Origin: Streptomyces griseoruber
Lineage (GTDB): Bacteria > Actinomycetota > Actinomycetes > Streptomycetales > Streptomycetaceae
Direction of reading: 5' to 3'
NCBI RefSeq assembly: GCF_001514205.1
Contig: NZ_KQ948766.1
Coordinates: 465,215-529,214, forward strand
Length of the DNA stretch: 64,000 bases
Below the pieces are notes generated by a model that was given only the letters and a program-made list of their open reading frames with translations, was not told the DNA's origin and did no database searches. Position 1 is the first letter of the stretch. Each line of letters opens with the position of its first letter. The position numbers and the translations under genes were made by a program. Shown here piece by piece: positions 7,462 to 15,652 of this stretch.

Positions 7462-8786
7462 TGGCATCCACGACCCAGATCTTCTGCGCCTCCACGCTGT
7501 ACGGCGCGGCCACCCTCGCCGCCGCCCTGGACGCCGGCTGCTTCCCGGCGGCCGAGCGGCGGCTGCTGCTGGTGTGCAACAACGCGACGAACCCCGAGAC
7601 CGCCCCGGCCCTCGACGAGATGCCGGGCTTCGCGCCCCTGCGCGACCGCTTCGACGAGGTCCTCTCCTGGAACGAGGCGATCAGTCCCTTCCACCCGGGC
7701 GCCTGGACACCGCGCCCCGACGACGTCCCGCTGTTCGAGCGGTACCTGCGGCTGCTGTGGGGGCTCGGCGCGGACCGGGTGGAGATCGTCCTGGAATCCA
7801 TCCAGGTCAACCCGGCGCAGGCCGTCGCCCAGGTGTTCCCGGGCGCGCCGATCGAGGTCTACGCCGACGGCCTGATGAGCTACGGCCCCACCCGCAACAA
7901 GCTCGACCCGCTGATCGGCACGCGGGTGCGCCGGCTGCTCCATCTCGACCTGGTCCCCGGGCTCGTACCGCTGCTGCTCACCGAGTTCGAGGTGCCCGCG
8001 CGCACGGTCCCGGCGGCCGCGTTCCTGAAGGTGCTCGGGCAGGTCGCCGACGCCGTACCGGAGCTGCCGGTGCTGCCCGACGAGCCGGCGCTGCTGCTCG
8101 GGCAGTACCTCTCCGCGCTGGACATCATGTCCGCGCGGGAGGAGGAGGACCTGCACGTCCGGATGATGCGGGGGGCGGTGGCCAAGGGGCACCGCTCGGT
8201 CGTCTTCAAGCCGCATCCGTCCGCCCCGGCCCGCTACAGCCGGATCCTGGAGACGGAGGCGGCGAAGCTCGGGGTCGACCTCACGGTGCTGGACGTCCCC
8301 GTGCTCGCCGAGGTGCTGTTCCAGAAGGCGCGGCCCGCGCTGGTCGTCGGCTGCTTCTCCACCGCGCTGTTCACCGCGTCGGCGTTCTACGACCTGCCGG
8401 TGGCCCGGATCGGCACCGGGCCGCTGCTGGACCGGCTGACGCCGTACCAGAACAGCAACCGGGTGCCGGTGGTGCTCGCGGACGCGCTGCTGGCGGACCT
8501 GGAGGACAAGGAGAAGACCGTCGCGGCCGACACGCTGAGCGGGCTGCTGTCCGCCGTCGGATTCGTCATGCAGCCGCAGATCCTTTCCGGTCTTCGCCCT
8601 GAGGCCGAGAACTATCTGCGCACCCGTCTCGGCCCGCGCACCCAGCGTTACTTCAAGCGCAAGCGGCTGACTTCGCTGGGGCTTCCGGGCGGTATCCCGG
8701 AACGGCTGGCGTTCCTTCCGCACAACTCCACGGCCCGTCGGGTCGTACGGCGGGCGAAGGCGCTCCGGAAAGCGATCAAGCGGTGA
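7461..8786 (+). CDS. Alpha-2,8-polysialyltransferase family protein
   Basis: A 441-residue protein of the bacterial polysialyltransferase-like (POST) class. It opens with IFCASTLYGAATLAAALDAG, has an EVYADGLMSYGPTRNK block near residue 135, a VFKPHPSAP element near residue 240 (the HP motif of GT52/GT38-type sialyltransferases) and VVGCFSTALFTAS near residue 295, the STALF nucleotide-binding loop. A basic C-terminal tail could hold it at the membrane. It probably extends a nonulosonate chain using the CMP-sugar made by the 3669-4886 protein. Start overlap with the preceding gene implies coupling. Confidence 0.8.
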   Translation: MASTTQIFCASTLYGAATLAAALDAGCFPAAERRLLLVCNNATNPETAPALDEMPGFAPLRDRFDEVLSWNEAISPFHPGAWTPRPDDVPLFERYLRLLWGLGADRVEIVLESIQVNPAQAVAQVFPGAPIEVYADGLMSYGPTRNKLDPLIGTRVRRLLHLDLVPGLVPLLLTEFEVPARTVPAAAFLKVLGQVADAVPELPVLPDEPALLLGQYLSALDIMSAREEEDLHVRMMRGAVAKGHRSVVFKPHPSAPARYSRILETEAAKLGVDLTVLDVPVLAEVLFQKARPALVVGCFSTALFTASAFYDLPVARIGTGPLLDRLTPYQNSNRVPVVLADALLADLEDKEKTVAADTLSGLLSAVGFVMQPQILSGLRPEAENYLRTRLGPRTQRYFKRKRLTSLGLPGGIPERLAFLPHNSTARRVVRRAKALRKAIKR

Positions 8787-8897
8787 TACGCCCCCACCCG
8801 GTCAAATAAACCCGAAAAGATGAAGAGCAACGGGGAAGCCCGCTTTCGGACGGGCGGAGTTGGGCCGCGGTTAACCAACGCTCCATAGCTTCCCCGA

Positions 8898-9896
8898 ATG
8901 CTGCAAACAGCGCTCTCCCAACAACCGGTCGCCGCCCCGGCACCGGAACACCGGCCGCTGATCTCCTACGTCCTGCCGGTCTACAACGAGCAGGACGGCA
9001 TCGCCGCCTTCCACACCGAGCTGACCGCAGCCCTCGCCGGCCGCCCCGAGCTCGACTTCGAGATGGTGTACGTCAACGACGGCTCCGCCGACGGCTCGCT
9101 GGCGATCCTCAGGACGCTGGCCGAGCGGGACGTCCGGGTACGCATCGTCGACTTCGCCCGCAACTTCGGCCACCAGATCGCCATCACGGCCGGCCTGGAC
9201 GTCGCCCGGGGCGACGCCGTGATCGTCATGGACACCGACCTCCAGGACCCGCCCCGGGTCAGCCTGGAACTGGTGGACGCCTGGCGCGAGGGCGCGGAGA
9301 TCGTGCACGCCCGGCGCCGCAGCCGCCAGGACACCGCGTTCAAGCGGACCACCGCGCACCTGTACTACCGCGTGCTGCGCTCCTCCACCGAGGTCGACAT
9401 CCCGCTGGACACCGGCGACTTCCGCCTCCTCGACCGGCGGGTCGCCGACGAGCTGCGCAAGTACCGCGAGAAGAGCCGGTTCGTGCGCGGGATCGTCGCC
9501 TCGATGGGCTACCGGCAGACCGAGGTCGCCTTCGACCGCGACGAACGCTTCGCCGGCGAGACCAAGTACCCGCTGCGCAAGATGGCCAAGCTCGCCATCG
9601 ACGGCGTGACCAGCTTCTCCACCGTGCCACTGAAGATGATCACGCGGCTCGGCTTCGCCGTCCTGACCCTGTCGATGGTCGGCATCCTCTACGCCCTCGC
9701 GATGAAGTTCTTCCGGCCCGACATCACCGTCTCCGGCTGGACGATGCTGATGGTCGTCGTGCTGTTCCTGGGCGGCGTGCAGATGCTGTCCCTCGGGGTC
9801 ATCGGCACCTACATCGGCCGCATCTACAGCGAGGCGCAGGGCCGTCCGCTGTACCTGGTGCGCGAGGTGATCGGCGGTTCCCGGGCCGATGACTGA
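8898..9896 (+). CDS. GtrB-like polyprenyl-phosphate glycosyltransferase (GT2)
   Basis: A 332-residue protein. Residues 1-230 form a DPM1/GtrB-type GT2 domain (YVLPVYNEQDG, YVNDGSADGS, MDTDLQDPP with the catalytic DxD). Two C-terminal transmembrane helices (about 245-270 and 280-305) are followed by GTYIGRIYSEAQGRP, the signature tail of this family. It transfers a sugar from a nucleotide donor to undecaprenyl/polyprenyl phosphate on the inner membrane face. TAGCTT at 8886-8891, 6 bases before the ATG, suggests a leaderless transcript. It overlaps the GtrA gene by 8 bases. Confidence 0.9.
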   Translation: MLQTALSQQPVAAPAPEHRPLISYVLPVYNEQDGIAAFHTELTAALAGRPELDFEMVYVNDGSADGSLAILRTLAERDVRVRIVDFARNFGHQIAITAGLDVARGDAVIVMDTDLQDPPRVSLELVDAWREGAEIVHARRRSRQDTAFKRTTAHLYYRVLRSSTEVDIPLDTGDFRLLDRRVADELRKYREKSRFVRGIVASMGYRQTEVAFDRDERFAGETKYPLRKMAKLAIDGVTSFSTVPLKMITRLGFAVLTLSMVGILYALAMKFFRPDITVSGWTMLMVVVLFLGGVQMLSLGVIGTYIGRIYSEAQGRPLYLVREVIGGSRADD

Positions 9897-10314
9897 GACC
9901 ACGGCCGGCGTCCAGGCGCCCTCGGCGTCCTCGGCGTCCTCCGGGACCGTGCGCCAACTGGTCCGCTACACCCTCATCGGCGGCAGCGGGGTCACCCTCG
10001 ACCTCGTCGTCTTCCTGCTGCTGCACAACTGGGCCGGGATGGACGAGCAGATCGCCAACGCGATCAGCACCACGCTCGCCATCACCAACAACTTCGTCCT
10101 CAACGCCCGCTTCACCTTCGAGCGCCGCGACCGCCTGTTCGTCCGCTTCCTGCGCTTCTACGCCGTCGGCCTGACCGGCATCGCCCTCACCGACCTGCTC
10201 TTCCTCGCCCTCACCGACGGCCTGGGGATCAACGCCAACCTCGTCAAGGTGGGCTCGATGCCCCTGGTCCTGGCGCTCCAGTTCGTGCTCAACAAAAAAT
10301 GGAGTTTCGCGTGA
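9889..10314 (+). CDS. GtrA family membrane protein (lipid-linked sugar flippase)
   Basis: A 141-residue protein with four predicted transmembrane helices. It has the GtrA family features RYTLIGGSG near residue 26, FVLNARFTF near residue 68 and the C-terminal FVLNKKWSF. GtrA proteins are thought to flip polyprenyl-phosphate-linked sugars made by GtrB across the membrane. The gene overlaps gtrB upstream and shares a GTGA with the next gene, so the three form one transcription unit. Confidence 0.88.
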   Translation: MTETTAGVQAPSASSASSGTVRQLVRYTLIGGSGVTLDLVVFLLLHNWAGMDEQIANAISTTLAITNNFVLNARFTFERRDRLFVRFLRFYAVGLTGIALTDLLFLALTDGLGINANLVKVGSMPLVLALQFVLNKKWSFA

Positions 10315-11573
10315 ACCTCGGCATCATCGGCGCCGGAGCCACCGGCCTCACCGCCGCCTGGGACGCCGTGCGCGCCGGGCACCGGGTGACCATCCTGGAG
10401 GCCGCCGGTGAACTCGGTGGGCTGGCCGCCTCGCTGGAGGTGGGCGGGGTGCCGCTGGAGCGGTACTACCACCACATCTTCCGCAGCGACAAGGCGATGA
10501 TCGCGCTCATCGGGGAGCTGGGGCTCGGCGACGCGCTGCGGTTCCACCGGCCGACCACCGGGATCTACCGGGGCGGCAGGCTCATCGACTTCACCACCCC
10601 GTTCGACATGCTCCGCTTCCCGGAGTTCTCGCCCGTCGACGCGGTGCGCTTCGCCGGTTCCTCGGCGGTGCTGAAGGCCGTGCGCGACGGCGAGCGGTAC
10701 AACGACCTCACCGCCCTCGCCTGGCTGCGCAGGCGGGCCGGGAAGAAGGCCACGGCGGCCATCTGGGAGCCGCTGCTGCGGGGCAAGTTCGGGGACCGCG
10801 CCGAGCAGGTGTCGATGGCGTGGCTGTGGGCCCGTATCCACTGCCGGACCTTCGAACTCGGCTATGTGGACGGCGGGTTCGAGCGGGTGTACGCGGCGCT
10901 GCGGGACGGGATCGAGGAGCGGGGCGGGAAGGTCGAGTTCGGCAAGGCCGTCGAGACCGTCCGGCAGGACGGCGACACGCCGGTCGTGACGTGCGCGGAC
11001 GGGTCGACGTACCGCTTCGACCACCTGATCGTCACCACACCGCAGCCGGCCTTCGCCAAGGCCGCCGGGCTGCCCGCCGAGGACGCGGTCTGGAAGAACC
11101 AGTACCTGGGCGCCACCTGCTTCGTCCTGGAGATGGACCGCAGTGTGATCCCGTACTACTGGCTCAACATCAACGAGCCGGACTTCCCGTTCCTCGCGGT
11201 GGTCGAGCACACCAGGATGATCGACCCGGCGGTCTACGGCGGCCGGCACGTCCTCTACGTCGGCAACTACGTCGAGCGCGAGGACTGGCGCTTCACCGGC
11301 GACCCCGGTGAGCTGCTGAACGCGTTCGTGCCGTACCTGCGGCGGATCAACCCGGCCTTCGACCCGGCCTGGATCAAGAACTGGCACTTCTCGAAGGCCG
11401 GCTTCGCCCAGCCCGTGGTGACCCCGCGGTACCGGGCGCTGATCCCGGGCCACGAGACCCCGATGAGCCGGGTCACGCTGGCGACGATGGCGCAGATCTA
11501 TCCGCAGGACCGGGGGCAGAGCTACTCGGTGGAGATGGCGCGGAAGGTGACCGCGTCCCTCGGGCTGCGCTGA
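10311..11573 (+). CDS. NAD(P)/FAD-dependent oxidoreductase (amine oxidase/UDP-galactopyranose mutase-like fold)
   Basis: A 420-residue flavoprotein with an N-terminal dinucleotide fold: GIIGAGATGLTAAWDA, then an acidic residue in ILEAAGELGG. The HHIF and LLRGKFGDRA segments resemble protoporphyrinogen-oxidase-like proteins found beside GtrA/GtrB genes. It probably modifies a sugar or lipid-linked sugar, but the reaction cannot be told. I chose GTG 10311 because it overlaps the gtrA stop (GTGA) and has GGAG 6 bp upstream; ATG 10299 is the alternative and would add four residues. Confidence 0.82.
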   Translation: MNLGIIGAGATGLTAAWDAVRAGHRVTILEAAGELGGLAASLEVGGVPLERYYHHIFRSDKAMIALIGELGLGDALRFHRPTTGIYRGGRLIDFTTPFDMLRFPEFSPVDAVRFAGSSAVLKAVRDGERYNDLTALAWLRRRAGKKATAAIWEPLLRGKFGDRAEQVSMAWLWARIHCRTFELGYVDGGFERVYAALRDGIEERGGKVEFGKAVETVRQDGDTPVVTCADGSTYRFDHLIVTTPQPAFAKAAGLPAEDAVWKNQYLGATCFVLEMDRSVIPYYWLNINEPDFPFLAVVEHTRMIDPAVYGGRHVLYVGNYVEREDWRFTGDPGELLNAFVPYLRRINPAFDPAWIKNWHFSKAGFAQPVVTPRYRALIPGHETPMSRVTLATMAQIYPQDRGQSYSVEMARKVTASLGLR

Positions 11574-11580
11574 TCCGGGT

Positions 11581-11640
11581 CATGAGGAAGTACCTCGGTA
11601 CCTCAGGGCCCCGGTCGGCGACCGGGGCCCTTCCTCATGC
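11581..11640. terminator. Bidirectional terminator-like nested inverted repeat
   Basis: An 11-bp perfect stem, GGGCCCCGGTC at 11606-11616 pairing with 11620-11630, sits inside an outer 9-bp inverted repeat CATGAGGAA (11581-11589) / TTCCTCATG (11631-11639). It occupies the 70 bp between two convergent genes, so it can terminate both. There is no T-run, as is usual in Streptomyces. Confidence 0.75.
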
Positions 11641-11643
11641 CGT

Positions 11644-13320
11644 TCACTTCCGCTTGCAGACCACCAGCGGGGTCTTCGGCTCCAGCGGCGGGCAGGCGTA
11701 CGTCGCCTGGACGCGTCTGCGCAGACCGGCGTCGACGTGGGCGAGCCGGAACCAGGCCCGGTCCAGGATCGCGTAGGGCGCCGGGTCGTGGTCGACGCAG
11801 TCGGCGTTCTCCTGGAAGGACTTCAGGTCGGCCACGTCCGGGATGAAGCGGGTGCGCTGGAGGAAGGTGGCGATGGGGTAGCGGCACTGGGCCGGGTGGT
11901 CGACGTAGTAGACCGTGTCGCCGAAGGCCAGGTAGAGGACCTTGGCGCCCGCCGGGAGCTGTGCGCGCAGCTTGTCGGCGTCCTGCTGCTTGGTCTCCGC
12001 GTTCTCGTGGAACCGGGCGTTGGTCACCGACACCTTGCCGTACTGGGCCAGGTGCGGCGAGCTCGGCCAGACCGGTCCGGCGAGCAGGACGACCCCGGCG
12101 AGCGCGAGCGGGGCCGACGAGCGCCGGGGCGGGCCCGTCGGCCGGGTGTCGGCCAGCGCGGCGAGCAGGGCGACGAGACCGAGCACCCACATCGTCGCCG
12201 GGCGCTGGAGCCCGTGCGGCAGCCGGGTGTAGAGCGCGGGGAGGGTGCCGTACAGCAGGGACACCGTGCCGAAGCACCACGGGGGCCTCGGGGAACCGCC
12301 CACCGCGAGTCCCCAGACGGCGGCGGCGAAGACGGTGAGCTGGACGGCGTGGTACGGGAACCAGTTGCCCTGGACGATCACCACGGCCAGTGAGCCGAAG
12401 CCGATCAGCACGGCGATCGTCAGCAGTTCGAGGCGGCGGGCGCGGCCCTGGACGCGGGTGAGGAGCAGCAGCAGCGCGCCGGGCAGGAGCAGCAGCACCG
12501 GGGTGAGGACCGACCGGTCGGCGAGGAACTCGACGGACCGGTGCAGGATGAAGCCCGGCCGGATGCCGGTGCGGCTGAGGGCGGACTGGTTGATCTGCGG
12601 CATGTCGTGCGTCCACTGGAGCTCGTGCGAGCCGGCGAGGACGCTCAGTGCGAACAGCGCGAGCGCGCCGGGTACGGCGGCCAGGGCGACGCGGATCGCC
12701 CGGCCGCGGTCGGCGGCCCACAGGATCAGGACGCCGAAGGCGGCGGTGGAGGCGGTGGAGTACTTCATCATCACCGCGAGGCCCAGCGGCAGCGCGGCGA
12801 TCAGGGCGGCGGGCCAGGCCCTGCGGATCCCGAGGGCGGCGGCGAGACCGAACACGGTCAGCACCACCGCCGTCCACTCCGGCTGGAGGAAGTCGGTGCG
12901 CGGGGCGAGGCCGAGGACGAGTCCGGTGGTGCCCGCGGTGAGGGCGGCCTCGCGCGGGGTGATCCGGCGCAGCAGCGCGGTGTGGAGGGCGAAGGCCGCC
13001 GCCGCGACGACGAGCGCGCCCTCGGCTTCGATGATCGTCTCCCGTACGGCCACGCCGCCGGAGGTGGGCAGGTCCAGCAGGGCGATGAACCAGCGGTAGA
13101 AGAAGGGGCGGTGGGTGAAGACCTCGGACGGGGAGTAGCCGGCCTCGCCGCCGAGGCGCAGGGCGGCGAGCACGTACTGGAGGTCGCCCGTCAGCCGCCG
13201 GGTGAGGACCGTGTACACGACGACCGCCGCGGCCGGGGCCGCGACCACCGGCCACCACAGGGGTGACCGGCGGGCGCGGGGGGCGGACGGCGCGTCGACC
13301 GGGGCGGTCGTCGTCGCCAT
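11644..13320 (-). CDS. GT-C fold membrane glycosyltransferase (GT39/GT83-like)
   Basis: A 558-residue polytopic membrane protein with about 10-11 hydrophobic helices and a soluble C-terminal region of about 130 residues (from about 425). The first extracytoplasmic loop holds TGDLQYV, in the place of the acidic catalytic loop of GT-C enzymes. Such proteins transfer a sugar from a polyprenyl-phosphate donor outside the membrane. Start ATG 13320 lies 4 bp after the upstream gene's stop, so it is co-transcribed with the GT8/pyruvyltransferase and GT29 genes. With gtrB and gtrA just downstream it completes a three-component sugar-decoration system. Confidence 0.78.
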   Translation of the reverse strand: MATTTAPVDAPSAPRARRSPLWWPVVAAPAAAVVVYTVLTRRLTGDLQYVLAALRLGGEAGYSPSEVFTHRPFFYRWFIALLDLPTSGGVAVRETIIEAEGALVVAAAAFALHTALLRRITPREAALTAGTTGLVLGLAPRTDFLQPEWTAVVLTVFGLAAALGIRRAWPAALIAALPLGLAVMMKYSTASTAAFGVLILWAADRGRAIRVALAAVPGALALFALSVLAGSHELQWTHDMPQINQSALSRTGIRPGFILHRSVEFLADRSVLTPVLLLLPGALLLLLTRVQGRARRLELLTIAVLIGFGSLAVVIVQGNWFPYHAVQLTVFAAAVWGLAVGGSPRPPWCFGTVSLLYGTLPALYTRLPHGLQRPATMWVLGLVALLAALADTRPTGPPRRSSAPLALAGVVLLAGPVWPSSPHLAQYGKVSVTNARFHENAETKQQDADKLRAQLPAGAKVLYLAFGDTVYYVDHPAQCRYPIATFLQRTRFIPDVADLKSFQENADCVDHDPAPYAILDRAWFRLAHVDAGLRRRVQATYACPPLEPKTPLVVCKRK

Positions 13321-13324
13321 GCGC

Positions 13325-15652
13325 TCAGCCGCCCAGGATCGTGCGCAGGTCGGCGGAGTTGGCCTCGGTGACCTTCCAGAGTTCCTGCTGGCGGCCGTGT
13401 ACGTCGGCGACCGTGCGGTCGTGGTCGGCGAGCAGGTCGCGGGAGCGTTCCACGAGGAGCGCGGCGAGGTTGCGGTCGTGCACCGAGACACCCCACTCGG
13501 GGCGGTCGATGTCGCGCAGGAAGTACGCCATCTTGGGGTGCGAGATGAGGCTGATGATCGGGGTGCCGCAGCCGAACGGGATCATGCCGGCGTGGCCGCG
13601 CATGCCGATGACCAGCTTGGTGCGCGCGTACAGCTCGCGGATGCCGTCGTTGTCGAAGTCGTACATCGGGATGACGGGCAGCGAGACGCCGTGTTCGCGG
13701 CGCAGGTCGAAGGCGATCTTCTCGTCGTCGAGGGAGTGCGCCACGCACCTCACGTCGGCCAGCTCGCGCAGGCCCTCGACGGCCTTGGCCATCTGGGCGA
13801 GGAAGTAGCCGTAGTCGTGGCCGAAGCGCAGGCCCGCGCGGTCGTAGGCGGCGTTGACGAGGATGGTGTCGTCGCGGCGCGCGGGGTCCTGCCAGCCGTC
13901 GACGAGCTGGCGGGTGACCGTGGTCGGGCAGGGCTGGAAGCGGACCTTGTCGTGGAGGTGGGCGGGGAGCATCGCCCGGACCTTCTCGATGGAGCCGTGG
14001 TTGCGCAGGCCGAAGAAGGCGGACTTCTCGACGAGCAGGCGCAGTGACTCGCGGAACCGGGTGGCGCGGTAGGACTGGCCGTCGAAGGCGTTGAAGCCGA
14101 CGGCGTAGACCGCGATCGGGACGTCGATCCCCTGGAGCATCGCGTCCGGGACGTTCCACTGCCAGGCGCTGTTGCCGTTGGGCATGGTGTCCGGGATGAA
14201 GAGGCCGCCGCCGCCGATGACCAGGCCGCGGCGGGCGTTGACGCGCTCCAGGGCGGCCTCGTCGAAGAGGCGGTGGGCGTGCACGGAGTGCCAGCGGCGG
14301 GAGGTGGTGTCGCGGTCGAAGCCGAGCCGGACGCTCTCCGGGAGCAGCTTGTCGCCGGCGTTGCCCTGGCGGTCCATGTAGAAGGCGACGTGGGCGAGCT
14401 GGTCCTCGGGGCGGCCGGCGGGCTGGGCCGGGATGCCGGTGGTGCGCTGGTGCCAGATGCGGCTGGCGCGGTGGGTGGGGTCGACGGTGAGGCCGGCGGT
14501 GGCGTAGGCGCGGGCCTCGGTGTCGTCGCCGTGCACCCAGGCGATCTGGGCGAGCCGGGAGAAGGCGGTGGCGGCCCGGTTGGGGGCGGCGGAGGCGAGG
14601 TGGAGCTGTGCCTTGGCCTCCTCGTAGCGGGAGACGCTCAGCAGGGCGTTGCCGTACACCTCGTGCGGCCAGGCCTCGTCGACCGGCAGGTGGACCCGCT
14701 CCAGGATGTCGACGGCGGCCTGGAAGTCGCCGGCGCCGATGTGGGCGAGGGCGACCTTGCGGGCGGTGTCGACGTCGCCGGTGCGCTCGACGTGCGGGGT
14801 GCCGTAGTGGACGAGCAGGTCGTGGTGGAGGGTGTCGCCGGCCTCCAGGTAGGCGGCGTGGAACTCGGCGTCGGTCAGCTCGAAGTCGGCCCAGCGCTCC
14901 TGGGCGAGCCCGTAGCCGGCCTCGCCGCCCTGCCAGGGCTTGTGGCGGCCGGTGAAGTGCAGGACCGCGACGTCGTCCGGGACGGGGAGGTCGCCGGAGA
15001 GGCGGCGCTTGACGTAGTTGAACTTGGGGTCGAGGTCGACGAAGTCGCCGTCGAGGAGGGCGTTGAGGATGCCCTGGTCGTGCTTGTCGAGCTCGTAGGT
15101 GCCGGCGCGGCCGATCGCGTCGATCTTCGCGCAGAACGCGTCGGTGAGGTACTCCTTCTGGATGACGAGCAGTCCGCTGTTGAGCATGCGGGTCTTGTCG
15201 CCGTAGAAGAACTGCGGGACGGCGGCGAGGCCGTGGCGCAGCGTCAGGAGTTCGTCGACCGGGCCGAGGACCACCATGTCGGTGTCCAGGGTGATCACGG
15301 TGTCGTAGTCGCGGATCCGGAAGACGTCGAGGATGAAGTACGCCTTGCGGACCAGGTAGTTGTCCTGGTCGCCCTTGACGTAGGAGTCGTAGTGGCCGGC
15401 GTCCACCCGGCGGAACCGCACGCGCGGGTGCAGATCGCGGATCGCGGCGACGGAGGCGGGGCGCAGGTCGTCGTGGAGGACGAGGAAGTCCTCGCAGACC
15501 TCCGGGTTGGAGAGCGCGAGGGAGCGCAGCAGGACGAGGAAGCCGGGGAGGTAGTTCTCGTCGACGAAGCTCGCGAAGGCGATGCGGCGCTTGCCCGTGA
15601 GGGCGCTGGCGTCCGTGGCGGGCGCGGAGGTCTCGGGGGTGGTGGTCGTCAT
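13325..15652 (-). CDS. GT8 glycosyltransferase - TPR - polysaccharide pyruvyl transferase fusion
   Basis: A 775-residue three-part protein. Residues about 20-270 resemble GT8/glycogenin enzymes (ASFVDENYLPGF, then the metal-binding DTDMVVL and LNSGLLV; LHFTGRHKPW ends the domain). Residues about 290-420 are helical TPR-like repeats. Residues about 435-750 resemble polysaccharide pyruvyl transferases (QGNAGDKLLP, VIGGGGLFIP, FFGLRNHGS, GMRGHAGMIPF). It could both add a sugar and install a pyruvate ketal, or use only one active site. Its start overlaps the GT29 stop as ATGA, and an AGGA-type site is weak, so translation is probably coupled. Confidence 0.85.
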   Translation of the reverse strand: MTTTTPETSAPATDASALTGKRRIAFASFVDENYLPGFLVLLRSLALSNPEVCEDFLVLHDDLRPASVAAIRDLHPRVRFRRVDAGHYDSYVKGDQDNYLVRKAYFILDVFRIRDYDTVITLDTDMVVLGPVDELLTLRHGLAAVPQFFYGDKTRMLNSGLLVIQKEYLTDAFCAKIDAIGRAGTYELDKHDQGILNALLDGDFVDLDPKFNYVKRRLSGDLPVPDDVAVLHFTGRHKPWQGGEAGYGLAQERWADFELTDAEFHAAYLEAGDTLHHDLLVHYGTPHVERTGDVDTARKVALAHIGAGDFQAAVDILERVHLPVDEAWPHEVYGNALLSVSRYEEAKAQLHLASAAPNRAATAFSRLAQIAWVHGDDTEARAYATAGLTVDPTHRASRIWHQRTTGIPAQPAGRPEDQLAHVAFYMDRQGNAGDKLLPESVRLGFDRDTTSRRWHSVHAHRLFDEAALERVNARRGLVIGGGGLFIPDTMPNGNSAWQWNVPDAMLQGIDVPIAVYAVGFNAFDGQSYRATRFRESLRLLVEKSAFFGLRNHGSIEKVRAMLPAHLHDKVRFQPCPTTVTRQLVDGWQDPARRDDTILVNAAYDRAGLRFGHDYGYFLAQMAKAVEGLRELADVRCVAHSLDDEKIAFDLRREHGVSLPVIPMYDFDNDGIRELYARTKLVIGMRGHAGMIPFGCGTPIISLISHPKMAYFLRDIDRPEWGVSVHDRNLAALLVERSRDLLADHDRTVADVHGRQQELWKVTEANSADLRTILGG

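Noticed and set aside
11644..13320. Assigning the GT-C protein as an arabinosyltransferase (Emb/Aft) that uses the DprE product.
   Set aside because: It lacks the large C-terminal carbohydrate-binding region of Emb proteins, and no Emb/Aft-specific motif is visible.
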